DNA of 56,238 nt from an uncultured Planctomycetaceae bacterium (GTDB lineage Bacteria > Planctomycetota > Planctomycetia > Pirellulales > Pirellulaceae). Position 1 is the first letter of the stretch. Every line of letters starts with the position of its first letter. This document shows positions 42,950-51,019 of this stretch, piece after piece. The position numbers and the translations under genes are program-made. Location of the stretch: positions 1 to 56,238 of the forward strand of contig CAIPEB010000684.1 in the NCBI GenBank assembly GCA_903863885.1, read 5' to 3'. The notes below the pieces were generated by a model, which searched no databases, had not been told where the DNA came from, and worked only from the letters and a program-made list of their open reading frames with translations.

Positions 42950-45343
42950 TCAGGGCGCGGGCTTTTCGACTTGCACTTCGTAACCTGGCGGCACACTCAA
43001 CTTGCTCAGAATCCGATCGCCTTCCTTCCACCAGCGAAGATGAATCTCGCCCTGCTCCAAGGGAATGTGGCCTTCGCACCAGTCGAGCTTCACATCGCCG
43101 AAATGCACGTAGATCTTCTTCGCTTTGGGGTCAATGCGTTTCACACCGAGAACGTCCCGGTAGAGCGTGCGGACGATGTGTGACGCGAAGCCATGGTCGC
43201 AGCTTGCGTAGGCCCCGACGTTTTCCCACAGCGTCCCGGTGCGGTCGGACATGTACAACAGGTACGCGATCGACTCGTCGAGAATCTGCTGGCTGCGGCC
43301 GGCGCGGGACAGCAATTCCATGCGGAGCATGTTGCCGACGAACGAGTTGGCCTCGAACACTTCCGGAAACGCCTTGGTCGTGGCGCGGCTCGGCCCGAAC
43401 TGTTCGCAGAGCACCTTCCACAATTCAGCGTGGCTCTGCGGGCTCGCCACGCCGAAAAAGAACGCGAAGTACTGGCAAACCTCGCTGTGGTTCTTTGTGA
43501 CTTCCAGCTTGCCGTCGCGGCGGACCGCGTTATCCACGAAGAACTTGCCGTCGAACGATTGGCGACGGATGGTCTCGCGGATCCGCTCCGCCTTTGCCGT
43601 CAATTCAGACTGGCCGTATAACCGTCCCGACGCGGCCAGCGACGCGGCGTACAGCATATTTGACGGGTAGTTCACGTCCTGCACGAAATCGTTGGCTTTC
43701 GACCATTCGACGAACACCCAGCTGGGCAGGTGCTCGAGCAGTCCGTCCTGATTCTCGTACTTCTTGAAGAACTCCATCAGTTGCAGCACCTTGGGCCGCA
43801 GTCCATCGATGATGGCCGGATCGCCTCCGCGCGCGGCGTACTCTTCCAACTGAACCACGAACCACAGCGCCCAGTTCGGAATGAAGACGCCGTCGTTGTG
43901 GTCGGACGGATAGCACATGGGCAGCATTCCGTCCGGGATGTTCTCGAATCGCTTGGGCAGCAGGAAGTTCTCAAAAAAATTGTGTTCGATCCGTGTCTCG
44001 CCCGTGAGGTCACTGGCCGAACGGGCAGTGAAGAAGCTGTCGCACAGCCAACCCGCACGTTCGCGCGACGGACAGTCCATGAAAATGTCCAGCGCGTTCT
44101 GGCGGAATGTCAGTGTGCCGGCGGCGAACAGTCGTCCGAGACGCTCGTCGCTACAGGCAAACTGGGCACGTGCCGTCGCGGGATGAGCGTACTCGCGCAT
44201 ATAGACGTTCTCGACTTCGCATGCGCCGGCGAGGCAGATGAGCTTCAGGTAACGCAGCGTGTAGGGCTCGATCGATTCCACTTCGTAGCAGCCCGGCTCG
44301 AGTTCATAGCTGACCGCATTCACACAGCCGAGGCGTTTGAAATCCACATCGGTTCCCGTGAGGATTTCATCGAACGCAAAGGTCAACCGCGCCTTCGTCG
44401 TGCACTTCACGCGAGCACCCAGAAAACCGGTCAGGTTCGCTCCCAGATCTAGAATCCGGTAACTGTGATCCGCGAGTTCCAGCTTCTCTTCGGCCGCGTA
44501 GGGTTTGTCGATCGCCGCTGTCTGCGACGATTTGAACTGCTGCAATTCGGTCGATACGACAACGGCCAGTTCCTTCTCGGGATAGCCTTTCAGCTTGGGT
44601 CCGATTTCGACGAGCGAGCGGTCCTTCCACAGATCGGGAACAGACTCGCGCTGTTCGATCTTGCCCTGGCTCAACTGGCGCACGGGGCGGAGCATTGCGA
44701 ACTCGGGAGCGAGCACTCGTCGTTCGATTGTCTGCTTCTGCGTCTGCACCGCGCACTTGACGCCGCTGTCCGGAAGCGACGGGGCTCGCAGCCAATCGTC
44801 GCAGCCCGGTGTAAGTCGATAGAACTCGATGAACGGCCGCTGGAAGCTGTAACGCTGAGTTTTCTGCTCGCGATAGGGGAGCAGGTTCGCGGAGAACTGA
44901 GCCCCCTCGCCGCCTGTCGATGCAATCACTGCACCGTCCGCAACGACTTCGGCCTGCAGGAACGACGGTTGATCGAGCAGGTAGTAGCTGTTGCAGTTGT
45001 AGCCCGCGACTTCGATGCCGATCACGTTGTCGCGCGGATTCAATTTGCCGCTCAGATCCCACTCGTCGATGCGGTAGAAACCGTGAGGTCCGCGGGCCGG
45101 TCCGTGCCCCAGAAACCGGCCGTTGACCGTCGCTCGGTAGATTGTCGAGGCAGCCACCCGAAGCACGAGCTTCTTTTGAGTCGGCGCGTCGAGCACCGCT
45201 CGAAACCCGACCTGCAGATTCATCTCCGTCTCGCGACCCGCGGGCCAGATCGGTTTGGCGGATCGGAATGCGGCGGACTCCTCTGCCGACGCGGTCCATC
45301 CCGCGAGCAACACGGTAAAGAAACACATCGCGAAACGCGTCAT
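42950..45343 (-). CDS. Alpha-L-rhamnosidase-like protein (GH78)
   Basis: 797 residues from ATG 45343, whose product opens with a signal peptide (MTRFAMCFFTVLLAGWTASA). Beta-sandwich N-terminal domains (LRVAASTIYRATVNGRFLGHGPARGPHGFYRID, the sugar-binding fold common in GH78) are followed by an (alpha/alpha)6 barrel with DCPSRERAGW at residues 423-432, the GH78 signature, and WWKEGDRI in the C-terminal beta domain. Likely removes terminal rhamnose, or a related sugar, from polysaccharides outside the cytoplasm. It is followed by a 145-base gap from the next minus-strand gene upstream. Confidence 0.85.
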   Translation of the reverse strand: MTRFAMCFFTVLLAGWTASAEESAAFRSAKPIWPAGRETEMNLQVGFRAVLDAPTQKKLVLRVAASTIYRATVNGRFLGHGPARGPHGFYRIDEWDLSGKLNPRDNVIGIEVAGYNCNSYYLLDQPSFLQAEVVADGAVIASTGGEGAQFSANLLPYREQKTQRYSFQRPFIEFYRLTPGCDDWLRAPSLPDSGVKCAVQTQKQTIERRVLAPEFAMLRPVRQLSQGKIEQRESVPDLWKDRSLVEIGPKLKGYPEKELAVVVSTELQQFKSSQTAAIDKPYAAEEKLELADHSYRILDLGANLTGFLGARVKCTTKARLTFAFDEILTGTDVDFKRLGCVNAVSYELEPGCYEVESIEPYTLRYLKLICLAGACEVENVYMREYAHPATARAQFACSDERLGRLFAAGTLTFRQNALDIFMDCPSRERAGWLCDSFFTARSASDLTGETRIEHNFFENFLLPKRFENIPDGMLPMCYPSDHNDGVFIPNWALWFVVQLEEYAARGGDPAIIDGLRPKVLQLMEFFKKYENQDGLLEHLPSWVFVEWSKANDFVQDVNYPSNMLYAASLAASGRLYGQSELTAKAERIRETIRRQSFDGKFFVDNAVRRDGKLEVTKNHSEVCQYFAFFFGVASPQSHAELWKVLCEQFGPSRATTKAFPEVFEANSFVGNMLRMELLSRAGRSQQILDESIAYLLYMSDRTGTLWENVGAYASCDHGFASHIVRTLYRDVLGVKRIDPKAKKIYVHFGDVKLDWCEGHIPLEQGEIHLRWWKEGDRILSKLSVPPGYEVQVEKPAP

Positions 45344-45488
45344 GGCAGCAAATCTCCGGGAAGTTGTCGTTGCGTTGTCAACCAATCAAGCTCGGCCACT
45401 ATTGTGGGAGTTTTAGCGCCGGTCGCAACCGTACGCGCCGGACTTAACGCGGGGCATTGTGCTCTCGCCAGGAGTCGGAGATGGCGGA

Positions 45489-47624
45489 TCAGGTCATGGC
45501 ATAGACGGCCACCTCGGCCATACGTCCTTCGAAGTTGGCGAAATTGTCGCTGCGTCCGCCGACGAATACGTCGAAGGCATCGGGAAGCGAAACGGACACG
45601 CGGCCCGAGAAGATCGGTTCGGCGCCGTCGTTCAGTTGCACGGAGACTTCATCACCCCGCCGCATCAGGCGGACGTGGTTCCATGTCTTGGGCACGATAA
45701 CCGGTCCGCCGGCAAGGAACTCCTTTCGCTCGTTGCCGTTGTAAAAGAACAACCGCCCGACTTCGTTTGCACGGCTTGCGGTGCCGGCGATGCCGAGGTG
45801 GTCGCCGGGACACGATGCAACGCGATCCGGCCCGAGGGAAAACAAGTAGCCCGCCACGCCTCGGTTGTCATTGGGCAGTCCGTTCCAAAACCAGAACTCG
45901 ACGCAGTAGTTGCGGCCCAGTGCAAGGTGTGCCTTCATTCGTCCACCCGCGAACTGTACGGCGCGAGGGCTTTGGCCCTTGCCTCGCAGATCGTCCTTGT
46001 CAGGACCGTCGAGATAAAAGGCGTGGCCTATCTCGTAGGTGCCATGGTTGCCGTTACCGGAGATGTCCCAGGCTCGGTCGCCTTCGATTTCCCCCAGTCG
46101 CCAGTAGGCTGCGGGCTTCTGCGCCAGGATACGTGCGGCCTGCGGCCCCTGGGAGATCACGATCTCGCGACGGGGTTTGCCGGTGATTTCCTCGAACATA
46201 CCGAGCAGTTCGCGCACGATGATCGGCTCGATGTCGTCTTGCGTGGCCGTGTGGCGGGCGGGCCACGTGTTGTAACCGCCGAGCGGACGCAATTCGGGTG
46301 GCGGGATGTAACCGATCGAACCGTTGGCCAGTTCCACGTTGAACATGTGGGGCAGGGGACACTGCTGCTTGAGCTTGAGTCCCGTGATGGCGTACACCTC
46401 GGCGGGCAGAGCCGCGATTCCGACGTCTCCGATGCGAAGCACCTGCAGTTTGCGGACTGCTTCACGCTGCTCCTTCATGAGCGCGATCTCGCGCGCATAC
46501 ACTTCGGATCGCGTCTGAGGCTCGCGTCCCTGCATCTCCGACAGCAACTTGTCCGACCAGGCTTGCATCTCCGCGTCCGGTTGCTGCAATCGGATCGTCA
46601 ACCGGCGTTCCGCCATCGCGATGGGCACGGAATCGACGAATTCGATGCGCCGGTACGCTCGCAGGGCCGCGTCGGCGACCTCGTTTGCATATTGTTCCCG
46701 CGAGATGGTCCGCGGTGCGTCCGCGTAGTCCTGCCATTGCTGGTCGCCGCTCGTGCCGTGCGACATCATGGCAATGAACGAGTTGTCGCTCGGCGCCAGT
46801 TTCTGCGCGATCGTCCGCACAAAATCGCCGTAGTAGTCGGCCGAGACCGGGGCGGCTCCGAAATAATGCATTGAATAGTTCGCAAGCAGCGCGAGCGGCT
46901 TGCCGTCGGGACTCTGGAGGGCCAGCACGGATATCTCGGGATCCGCAGGGCCGCACGGACCGATGAACTCGGGGTTCTGGTAGCCGGGATGCATCATCGC
47001 GCGGACGTTGCGGCGACCAAGCGGGTCCAGGTCGAGACAATCGGGTCGCCTGATGAAGATTCGGCAGTGCGTGCCCGAGGGATGCTGCTCGGAAGACCAT
47101 CCGATACGGGCGGGGCGCATCGTCTTCGTGGCCTGCACGATGCACTCGACCAGCCGGCCCGGAAAATACTGGCTGTATTCGGGATCGGCTTTCGTGCCCA
47201 AAGCGCTGACCAACGATCCGGCCGAATGTGTATGCGTGGTCGAAATCAGCATGCGGTCCGTCGGGATGCCGGTCTTGGCGGATGCCGCAGCCTTCACTCC
47301 CTCATGCATTTCAAACGGGATTTCGAGCGTATCGACCACCATGATCAATACCCGCTGTGAGCCGTCGTCGAGCACGAGGCAACGGGCGAACAGAGGATCG
47401 TTGACCTGATTGGCCGAGGCACTCAGAAAGCCGCCGCAAACCAGCACGGGGAGTTTCTGCGGCGTCACATCGACGCATGCGGTGCCGGCCTGCAACCGAT
47501 GCGTAATTGCCCCTTCCCCGCCGTGCAGCAGACTCGCCGAACCCGTAGCGGCCAGGCACATCAAGCTGGCGGTCGAAGTTTGTCGCAGGAACTCGCGGCG
47601 ACTGCTGTTCTTGCCTTCGAACAT
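45489..47624 (-). CDS. Neutral ceramidase-like domain + C-terminal LamG-like domain protein (Tat)
   Basis: 711 residues from ATG 47624, preceded by GGGAG. Tat leader NSSRREFLRQTSTASLMCLAATG. The first 470 residues resemble the neutral/alkaline ceramidase N-terminal fold (AGTACVDVTPQKLPV; VVDTLEIPFEMHEG; STTHTHSAGS with probable zinc histidines; ISVLALQSPDGKPLALLANYSMHYFG). Residues about 510-711 form a LamG/concanavalin-like beta-sandwich (AAYWRLGEIEGDRAWDISGNGNHGTYE). In Planctomycetes such proteins may be amidases or esterases on cell-surface or algal lipids; actual ceramide cleavage is not shown. Confidence 0.8.
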   Translation of the reverse strand: MFEGKNSSRREFLRQTSTASLMCLAATGSASLLHGGEGAITHRLQAGTACVDVTPQKLPVLVCGGFLSASANQVNDPLFARCLVLDDGSQRVLIMVVDTLEIPFEMHEGVKAAASAKTGIPTDRMLISTTHTHSAGSLVSALGTKADPEYSQYFPGRLVECIVQATKTMRPARIGWSSEQHPSGTHCRIFIRRPDCLDLDPLGRRNVRAMMHPGYQNPEFIGPCGPADPEISVLALQSPDGKPLALLANYSMHYFGAAPVSADYYGDFVRTIAQKLAPSDNSFIAMMSHGTSGDQQWQDYADAPRTISREQYANEVADAALRAYRRIEFVDSVPIAMAERRLTIRLQQPDAEMQAWSDKLLSEMQGREPQTRSEVYAREIALMKEQREAVRKLQVLRIGDVGIAALPAEVYAITGLKLKQQCPLPHMFNVELANGSIGYIPPPELRPLGGYNTWPARHTATQDDIEPIIVRELLGMFEEITGKPRREIVISQGPQAARILAQKPAAYWRLGEIEGDRAWDISGNGNHGTYEIGHAFYLDGPDKDDLRGKGQSPRAVQFAGGRMKAHLALGRNYCVEFWFWNGLPNDNRGVAGYLFSLGPDRVASCPGDHLGIAGTASRANEVGRLFFYNGNERKEFLAGGPVIVPKTWNHVRLMRRGDEVSVQLNDGAEPIFSGRVSVSLPDAFDVFVGGRSDNFANFEGRMAEVAVYAMT

Positions 47625-47938
47625 GTCAGATCTCCCAAGTGAGCCGGCGCGGGTTATGACTCGACGTTCGATCTCCGGACCGATTATGTCGCCGCCGCGC
47701 GGGGGATGCAATGTAATGTGCTCGCGACACGGAAGCGGGCGCCCGAAGGCGGTGGCTGATTTCATGATTCAAGTGCCATAGAATGAGACCGCGATCGACA
47801 GCAGCGGAATGATGAAAGCGTCTGGGCACAGTGAACGAAGCACAGCAGGAGTCCTGGTCCTTCGCGCTTTGTACCTTGAACTTCGCCGGAATCCGGCAGG
47901 AAAGTGCAAGACTGCCGATCGGACAGGAGTGTCGCCTC
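47625..47938. other. Intergenic region between divergent ceramidase-like and flavodoxin-type genes
   Basis: 314 bases. An open frame extends left from the flavodoxin gene through this region but is rejected because the family starts at 47939. No promoter, hairpin or small gene could be supported. Confidence 0.4.
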
Positions 47939-49315
47939 ATGAAAATCGTCGTACTCAATGGCAGCCCCAAGACGGCGAACAGCGTGACGATGCAGTACGT
48001 GCTGTTTCTTCGCAAGAAACTCCCCGGTCACGAGTTCGCGATTCACAATGTCTGTCACGACATCCGGAAGTTGGAAGACGATCCGCATGCTCTTCAACGC
48101 GTCGTTGACGAAATTGCCGGGGCGGACGCTGTAGTCTGGGCGTTTCCGCTGTACTTTCTTCTGGTCCACGGTCACTACAAGCGTTTCATCGAACTGCTGT
48201 TTGAACGCCGCGCCGAGGGCAGTTTCAAGGACAAGTATGCCGCCATTCTCACCACTTCGATCCACTTCTTCGATCACACGGCCCACGACTACGTCCAGGG
48301 CATCTGCGAAGATCTGGGGATGCGGTGTTTCGGCGGCTACTCCGCTGAAATGTACGACCTTTTGAAGGAAGAAGAGCGGGATCGGTTACTGCTGTTTGCC
48401 GCGGACTTCCTGAAAACCGTCTCCGAACATCGGCCTGTTCCTCGCCGGCATCGATCCGTCGTTCCGCTGCAGTTCGAGTACGAACCGGGGAAGGCGGACG
48501 GCTCGATCGATACTCAGTCGAAGAATGTGTTGATCGTGACCGATGCCGGGAACAACGGGAGCAATCTGGCGAAAATGGTCGATCGCTTCCGGGCGAGTCT
48601 GCGCGGTTCCGTATCGGTACTGAATCTGAACGAGATACGCATACGCGGGGGCTGCATCGGCTGTATTCAGTGCGGACTGGCAAATGAATGTGTCTATCGG
48701 GAAGCGGATGATATCGAGCGGGCCTACGCGCAGATTCAGGCCGCGGACATCCTGGTGTTTGCCGGTTCGATCCGCGATCGATACTTGTCATCGCGATGGA
48801 AGCTGTTCTTCGACCGCGGGTTCTTCAACGGCCACGTGCCGGTACTGACAGGCAAGCAGATCGGCTACCTCGTTTCCGGACCGTTGATGCAACTGCCCAA
48901 TCTGCGAGAGTGTCTCGAGGCTCATGCGCTGAATGAGATGGCGAACTTCGTCGGCATCGTGACCGACGAGGCGGAGACCTCTCGCGAGTTGGACGGCCAA
49001 TTGGACGCGCTCGCGCGTCGCCTGATCGAATGTGCGACGACGGGCTACATCCAGCCTTTCAATTTTCTCGCCGTCGGAGGCCACAAGCTGTTCCGCGACG
49101 AGATCTGGGCCAGTCTCCGGTTCGTCTTCCGGGCCGACCACCGCTACTACAAGAAACACGCCCTGTACGATTTTCCGAAGCGGAGCTTGAAGACGCGATT
49201 GACCGACACGCTGTTCAACATCCTCCTGCTGATCCCTGCTTTTAAAAGGGATTTCCAGAAACGGCTGAGAGATGAAATGGTCAAGCCGCTGGCGAAGGTA
49301 GTGGAACAGCAGTAA
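47939..49315 (+). CDS. NAD(P)H-dependent oxidoreductase with two flavodoxin-fold domains
   Basis: 458 residues from ATG 47939 (AGGAG 9 nt upstream). Residues 1-175 start MKIVVLNGSPKTANSVT, the FMN-binding loop of flavodoxin-like NADPH-dependent FMN reductases. After a linker, residues about 195-400 repeat the fold (NVLIVTDAGNNGSNLAKMV) and carry a Cys pair in GGCIGCIQCG (about 236-246) of the type seen in iron-sulfur flavoproteins and WrbA-like reductases. The C-terminal KHALYDFPKRSLKTRLTD region is helical. Two FMN sites in one chain suggest internal electron transfer. The physiological partner is unknown. Confidence 0.82.
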   Translation: MKIVVLNGSPKTANSVTMQYVLFLRKKLPGHEFAIHNVCHDIRKLEDDPHALQRVVDEIAGADAVVWAFPLYFLLVHGHYKRFIELLFERRAEGSFKDKYAAILTTSIHFFDHTAHDYVQGICEDLGMRCFGGYSAEMYDLLKEEERDRLLLFAADFLKTVSEHRPVPRRHRSVVPLQFEYEPGKADGSIDTQSKNVLIVTDAGNNGSNLAKMVDRFRASLRGSVSVLNLNEIRIRGGCIGCIQCGLANECVYREADDIERAYAQIQAADILVFAGSIRDRYLSSRWKLFFDRGFFNGHVPVLTGKQIGYLVSGPLMQLPNLRECLEAHALNEMANFVGIVTDEAETSRELDGQLDALARRLIECATTGYIQPFNFLAVGGHKLFRDEIWASLRFVFRADHRYYKKHALYDFPKRSLKTRLTDTLFNILLLIPAFKRDFQKRLRDEMVKPLAKVVEQQ

Positions 49316-49399
49316 CGTCGAATGTCGCTCTGGCAGTCTCACGGCGGCTGTCGTCGACGTTTATCGGGCGGCAGTTACGCGGTGAAAGCCGCGACGCCC

Positions 49400-49431
49400 T
49401 TTCGCTGATTGGGAAGCCAATTGCAGCGAAA
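49400..49431 (+). terminator. Hairpin downstream of the two-flavodoxin gene
   Basis: TTTCGCTGATTGG (49400-49412) pairs with CCAAT-TG-CAGCGAAA (49417-49431) around a GAAG tetraloop, with a 2-nt bulge only. TATTTT follows. It lies 84 bases after the stop at 49315, so it is a probable terminator though not at the usual distance. Confidence 0.6.
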
Positions 49432-49472
49432 CGCCCTATTTTGCCAATCGCCCACCTTGGGATGCCACCAAC

Positions 49473-49505
49473 AAAAAAGGACTTGCGAATCGTCGCAAGT
49501 CCTTT
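49473..49505 (-). terminator. Rho-independent terminator of tRNA-Cys
   Basis: On the minus strand AAGGACTTGCGA (49504-49493) pairs perfectly with TCGCAAGTCCTT (49488-49477) around a 4-nt loop, then TTTTTT (49478-49473). It lies just 10 bases after the tRNA 3' end. Confidence 0.92.
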
Positions 49506-49514
49506 CAGAGCAAG

Positions 49515-49587
49515 AGGCGCCGGTGGGAGTCGAACCCACGCGTGGCGGATTTGCAATCCGCTGCCTTAGCCACTTGGCTACGGCGCC
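49515..49587 (-). tRNA. tRNA-Cys (GCA)
   Basis: 73 nt on the minus strand. Acceptor stem GGCGCCG/CGGCGCC (7 bp), a D-arm with GTAGCCAAGTGGCTAAGGC, the anticodon loop TTGCAAA in a GGATT/AATCC stem giving anticodon GCA (plus-strand 49552-49554), and a T-arm GTGGG-TTCGACT-CCCAC. Discriminator is U at 49515; the 3' CCA is not encoded (CTTG follows). No intron. Confidence 0.97.
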
Positions 49588-49601
49588 TAACGTGTTATGG
49601 A

Positions 49602-49622
49602 TGAACTGTTTGTGTCAGTTCA
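49602..49622. promoter_or_regulatory. Perfect inverted repeat just upstream of tRNA-Cys
   Basis: TGAACTG (49602-49608), 7-nt spacer, CAGTTCA (49616-49622). It begins 15 bases upstream of the tRNA 5' end (49587), where promoter elements should be; on the minus strand GTGAAC and CATAAC with an 18-bp spacer are a weak -35/-10 candidate overlapping it. Confidence 0.4.
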
Positions 49623-50092
49623 CCCGAATGGATCGAGGCGTCGGTGCACACGTTCTGTGCAATACACTCCAGCCGGAAAACTACCAGTTTTCGATAGCCT
49701 GCTGCGATTGCCCCCGCCACGTTGTCACTGGCCACTGCCAATACATCGGAGCAAGTGACATCGGCAATTCTACAAAACCCACACGCAAAGAAAAGCCCGC
49801 CGAGTTTACCAATCTATCCACGACTGCTTCGGAAACTCTCTGCATTGATCTTACCAGTCAGCGGGACTCGGGACTGCCGGGGCATTCGGCACGGAATCCG
49901 GAGTCAAGCATAACCGGTCTGCTCTGGGCCGCACGCATCGCGGCGTCTCGGCGAGCGCCACACGCCGATGTCGTTTGATCTGTGCGCTATGGGGATTTTA
50001 CGCAATGTCTCCTCCTGCGAATCTTTCATGACAGAAAACCGTATTGCCGGGAGATAGAATCTTAAGCCGTGGCAGCCCTCCCAACCCAAAGA

Positions 50093-50142
50093 GTACTCGC
50101 AGAGGGCGACTTGTCCTTTTGACGCATTGCCGTCGCGAGTAC
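50093..50142 (+). promoter_or_regulatory. Inverted repeat before the isochorismatase-fold gene
   Basis: GTACTCGC (50093-50100) and GCGAGTAC (50135-50142) are perfectly complementary, 34 bases apart, ending just before the Shine-Dalgarno (GGGGAG, 50148-50153). A competing pairing GCGAC with GTCGC exists inside, so alternative folds are possible. Confidence 0.4.
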
Positions 50143-50161
50143 CAAGCGGGGAGAGACGTCG

Positions 50162-50767
50162 ATGGATCCACGGACCACAGCATTACTGCTGATCGGCTAT
50201 CAGGGCGACTATTTCTCGCCGACAGGTGCACTGCGCGAAGTCATTGAAGAACCCTCGCGCGTGACCGGCACGTTGCAGAATACCGTGGACCTTGTCGAAC
50301 GCTTGCTTTCGACTCCCGTGTTGATCGTCACGACGCCGATTACGTTCAGCCCGGATTACCGCGAATTGCAGAATGAAGTGGGCATCCTCAAGGCAATCAA
50401 GGACACAAAGGCATTTCGTGCCGGCACCCCAGGCGCGGCGCTCGTTCCCGAACTGGCGCAGTTCGGTGACCGACTGATCGAGGTGCCCGGAAAGCAGGGG
50501 CTCAATGCTTTTGCCAGCACGCAACTGGCAGAAATCCTGAGGAGTCGCTCGATAAAGAACGTCGTGGTCTGCGGCGTGGTGGCTTCGTTGTGTATCGATT
50601 CGACCAGTCGCGCGGCGTACGAAAAGGGATACGACGTGACCATCGTCTCGAACTGTATCTCCGGACGAACGCTGGTCGAGCAGCGTTTCTACGTTTCGGA
50701 GATTTATCCGCTGTACTCCACGGTACTCACCAGCGAGCAACTGCTGAAGGAATTGGGCGTTCAATAG
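50162..50767 (+). CDS. Isochorismatase-fold cysteine hydrolase with altered active site
   Basis: 201 residues; GGGGAG lies about 8 nt before the ATG. The isochorismatase/cysteine-hydrolase fold is clear: TALLLIGYQGDYF, KQGLNAFASTQLAEILRS, VVVCGVVASLCIDSTSRAAYEKGYDVTIVSNCI. Of the Asp-Lys-Cys triad, Lys (K111) and Cys (C144) are present, but the catalytic Asp position in the first strand is Gly (G12 in LIGYQ, where active members have D); D16 is the later conserved Asp. It may have lost or changed activity, or belong to a subfamily with another proton relay. Substrate unknown. Confidence 0.88.
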   Translation: MDPRTTALLLIGYQGDYFSPTGALREVIEEPSRVTGTLQNTVDLVERLLSTPVLIVTTPITFSPDYRELQNEVGILKAIKDTKAFRAGTPGAALVPELAQFGDRLIEVPGKQGLNAFASTQLAEILRSRSIKNVVVCGVVASLCIDSTSRAAYEKGYDVTIVSNCISGRTLVEQRFYVSEIYPLYSTVLTSEQLLKELGVQ

Positions 50768-51019
50768 GTTCGGGCGGCACGAAACTGCGCGAGTACTCAG
50801 GACGTCGATCGGCGTCCCGCGATTTCCGAACCTGCCGAGGAGTCGCACGGATTGTTGTTTCGGCCTCGCAGCAGCGGCTGCGCGTTTCCGGCGACGATGC
50901 GGGAAACCGTCTCGGCGCAATCCTTGCAACGGCTCATGTGCCGCGATACCTTTGCACTCAGATCCGACCGTGAGGCCGTCGCTCGCTCAAGGAATGAAGC
51001 ACTGAAGGAATCAACGATC

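Larger units (their letters stand above)
49588..50161. other. Intergenic region between tRNA-Cys and the isochorismatase-fold gene
   Basis: 574 bases. Apart from the inverted repeats at 49602-49622 and 50093-50142, no gene is supported: an open frame of about 190 codons on the plus strand runs through the tRNA and is rejected. Confidence 0.45.

Noticed and set aside
49409-49978. 189-codon plus-strand frame across the tRNA
   Set aside because: It runs through a complete tRNA-Cys gene and its terminator and has no recognisable domain.
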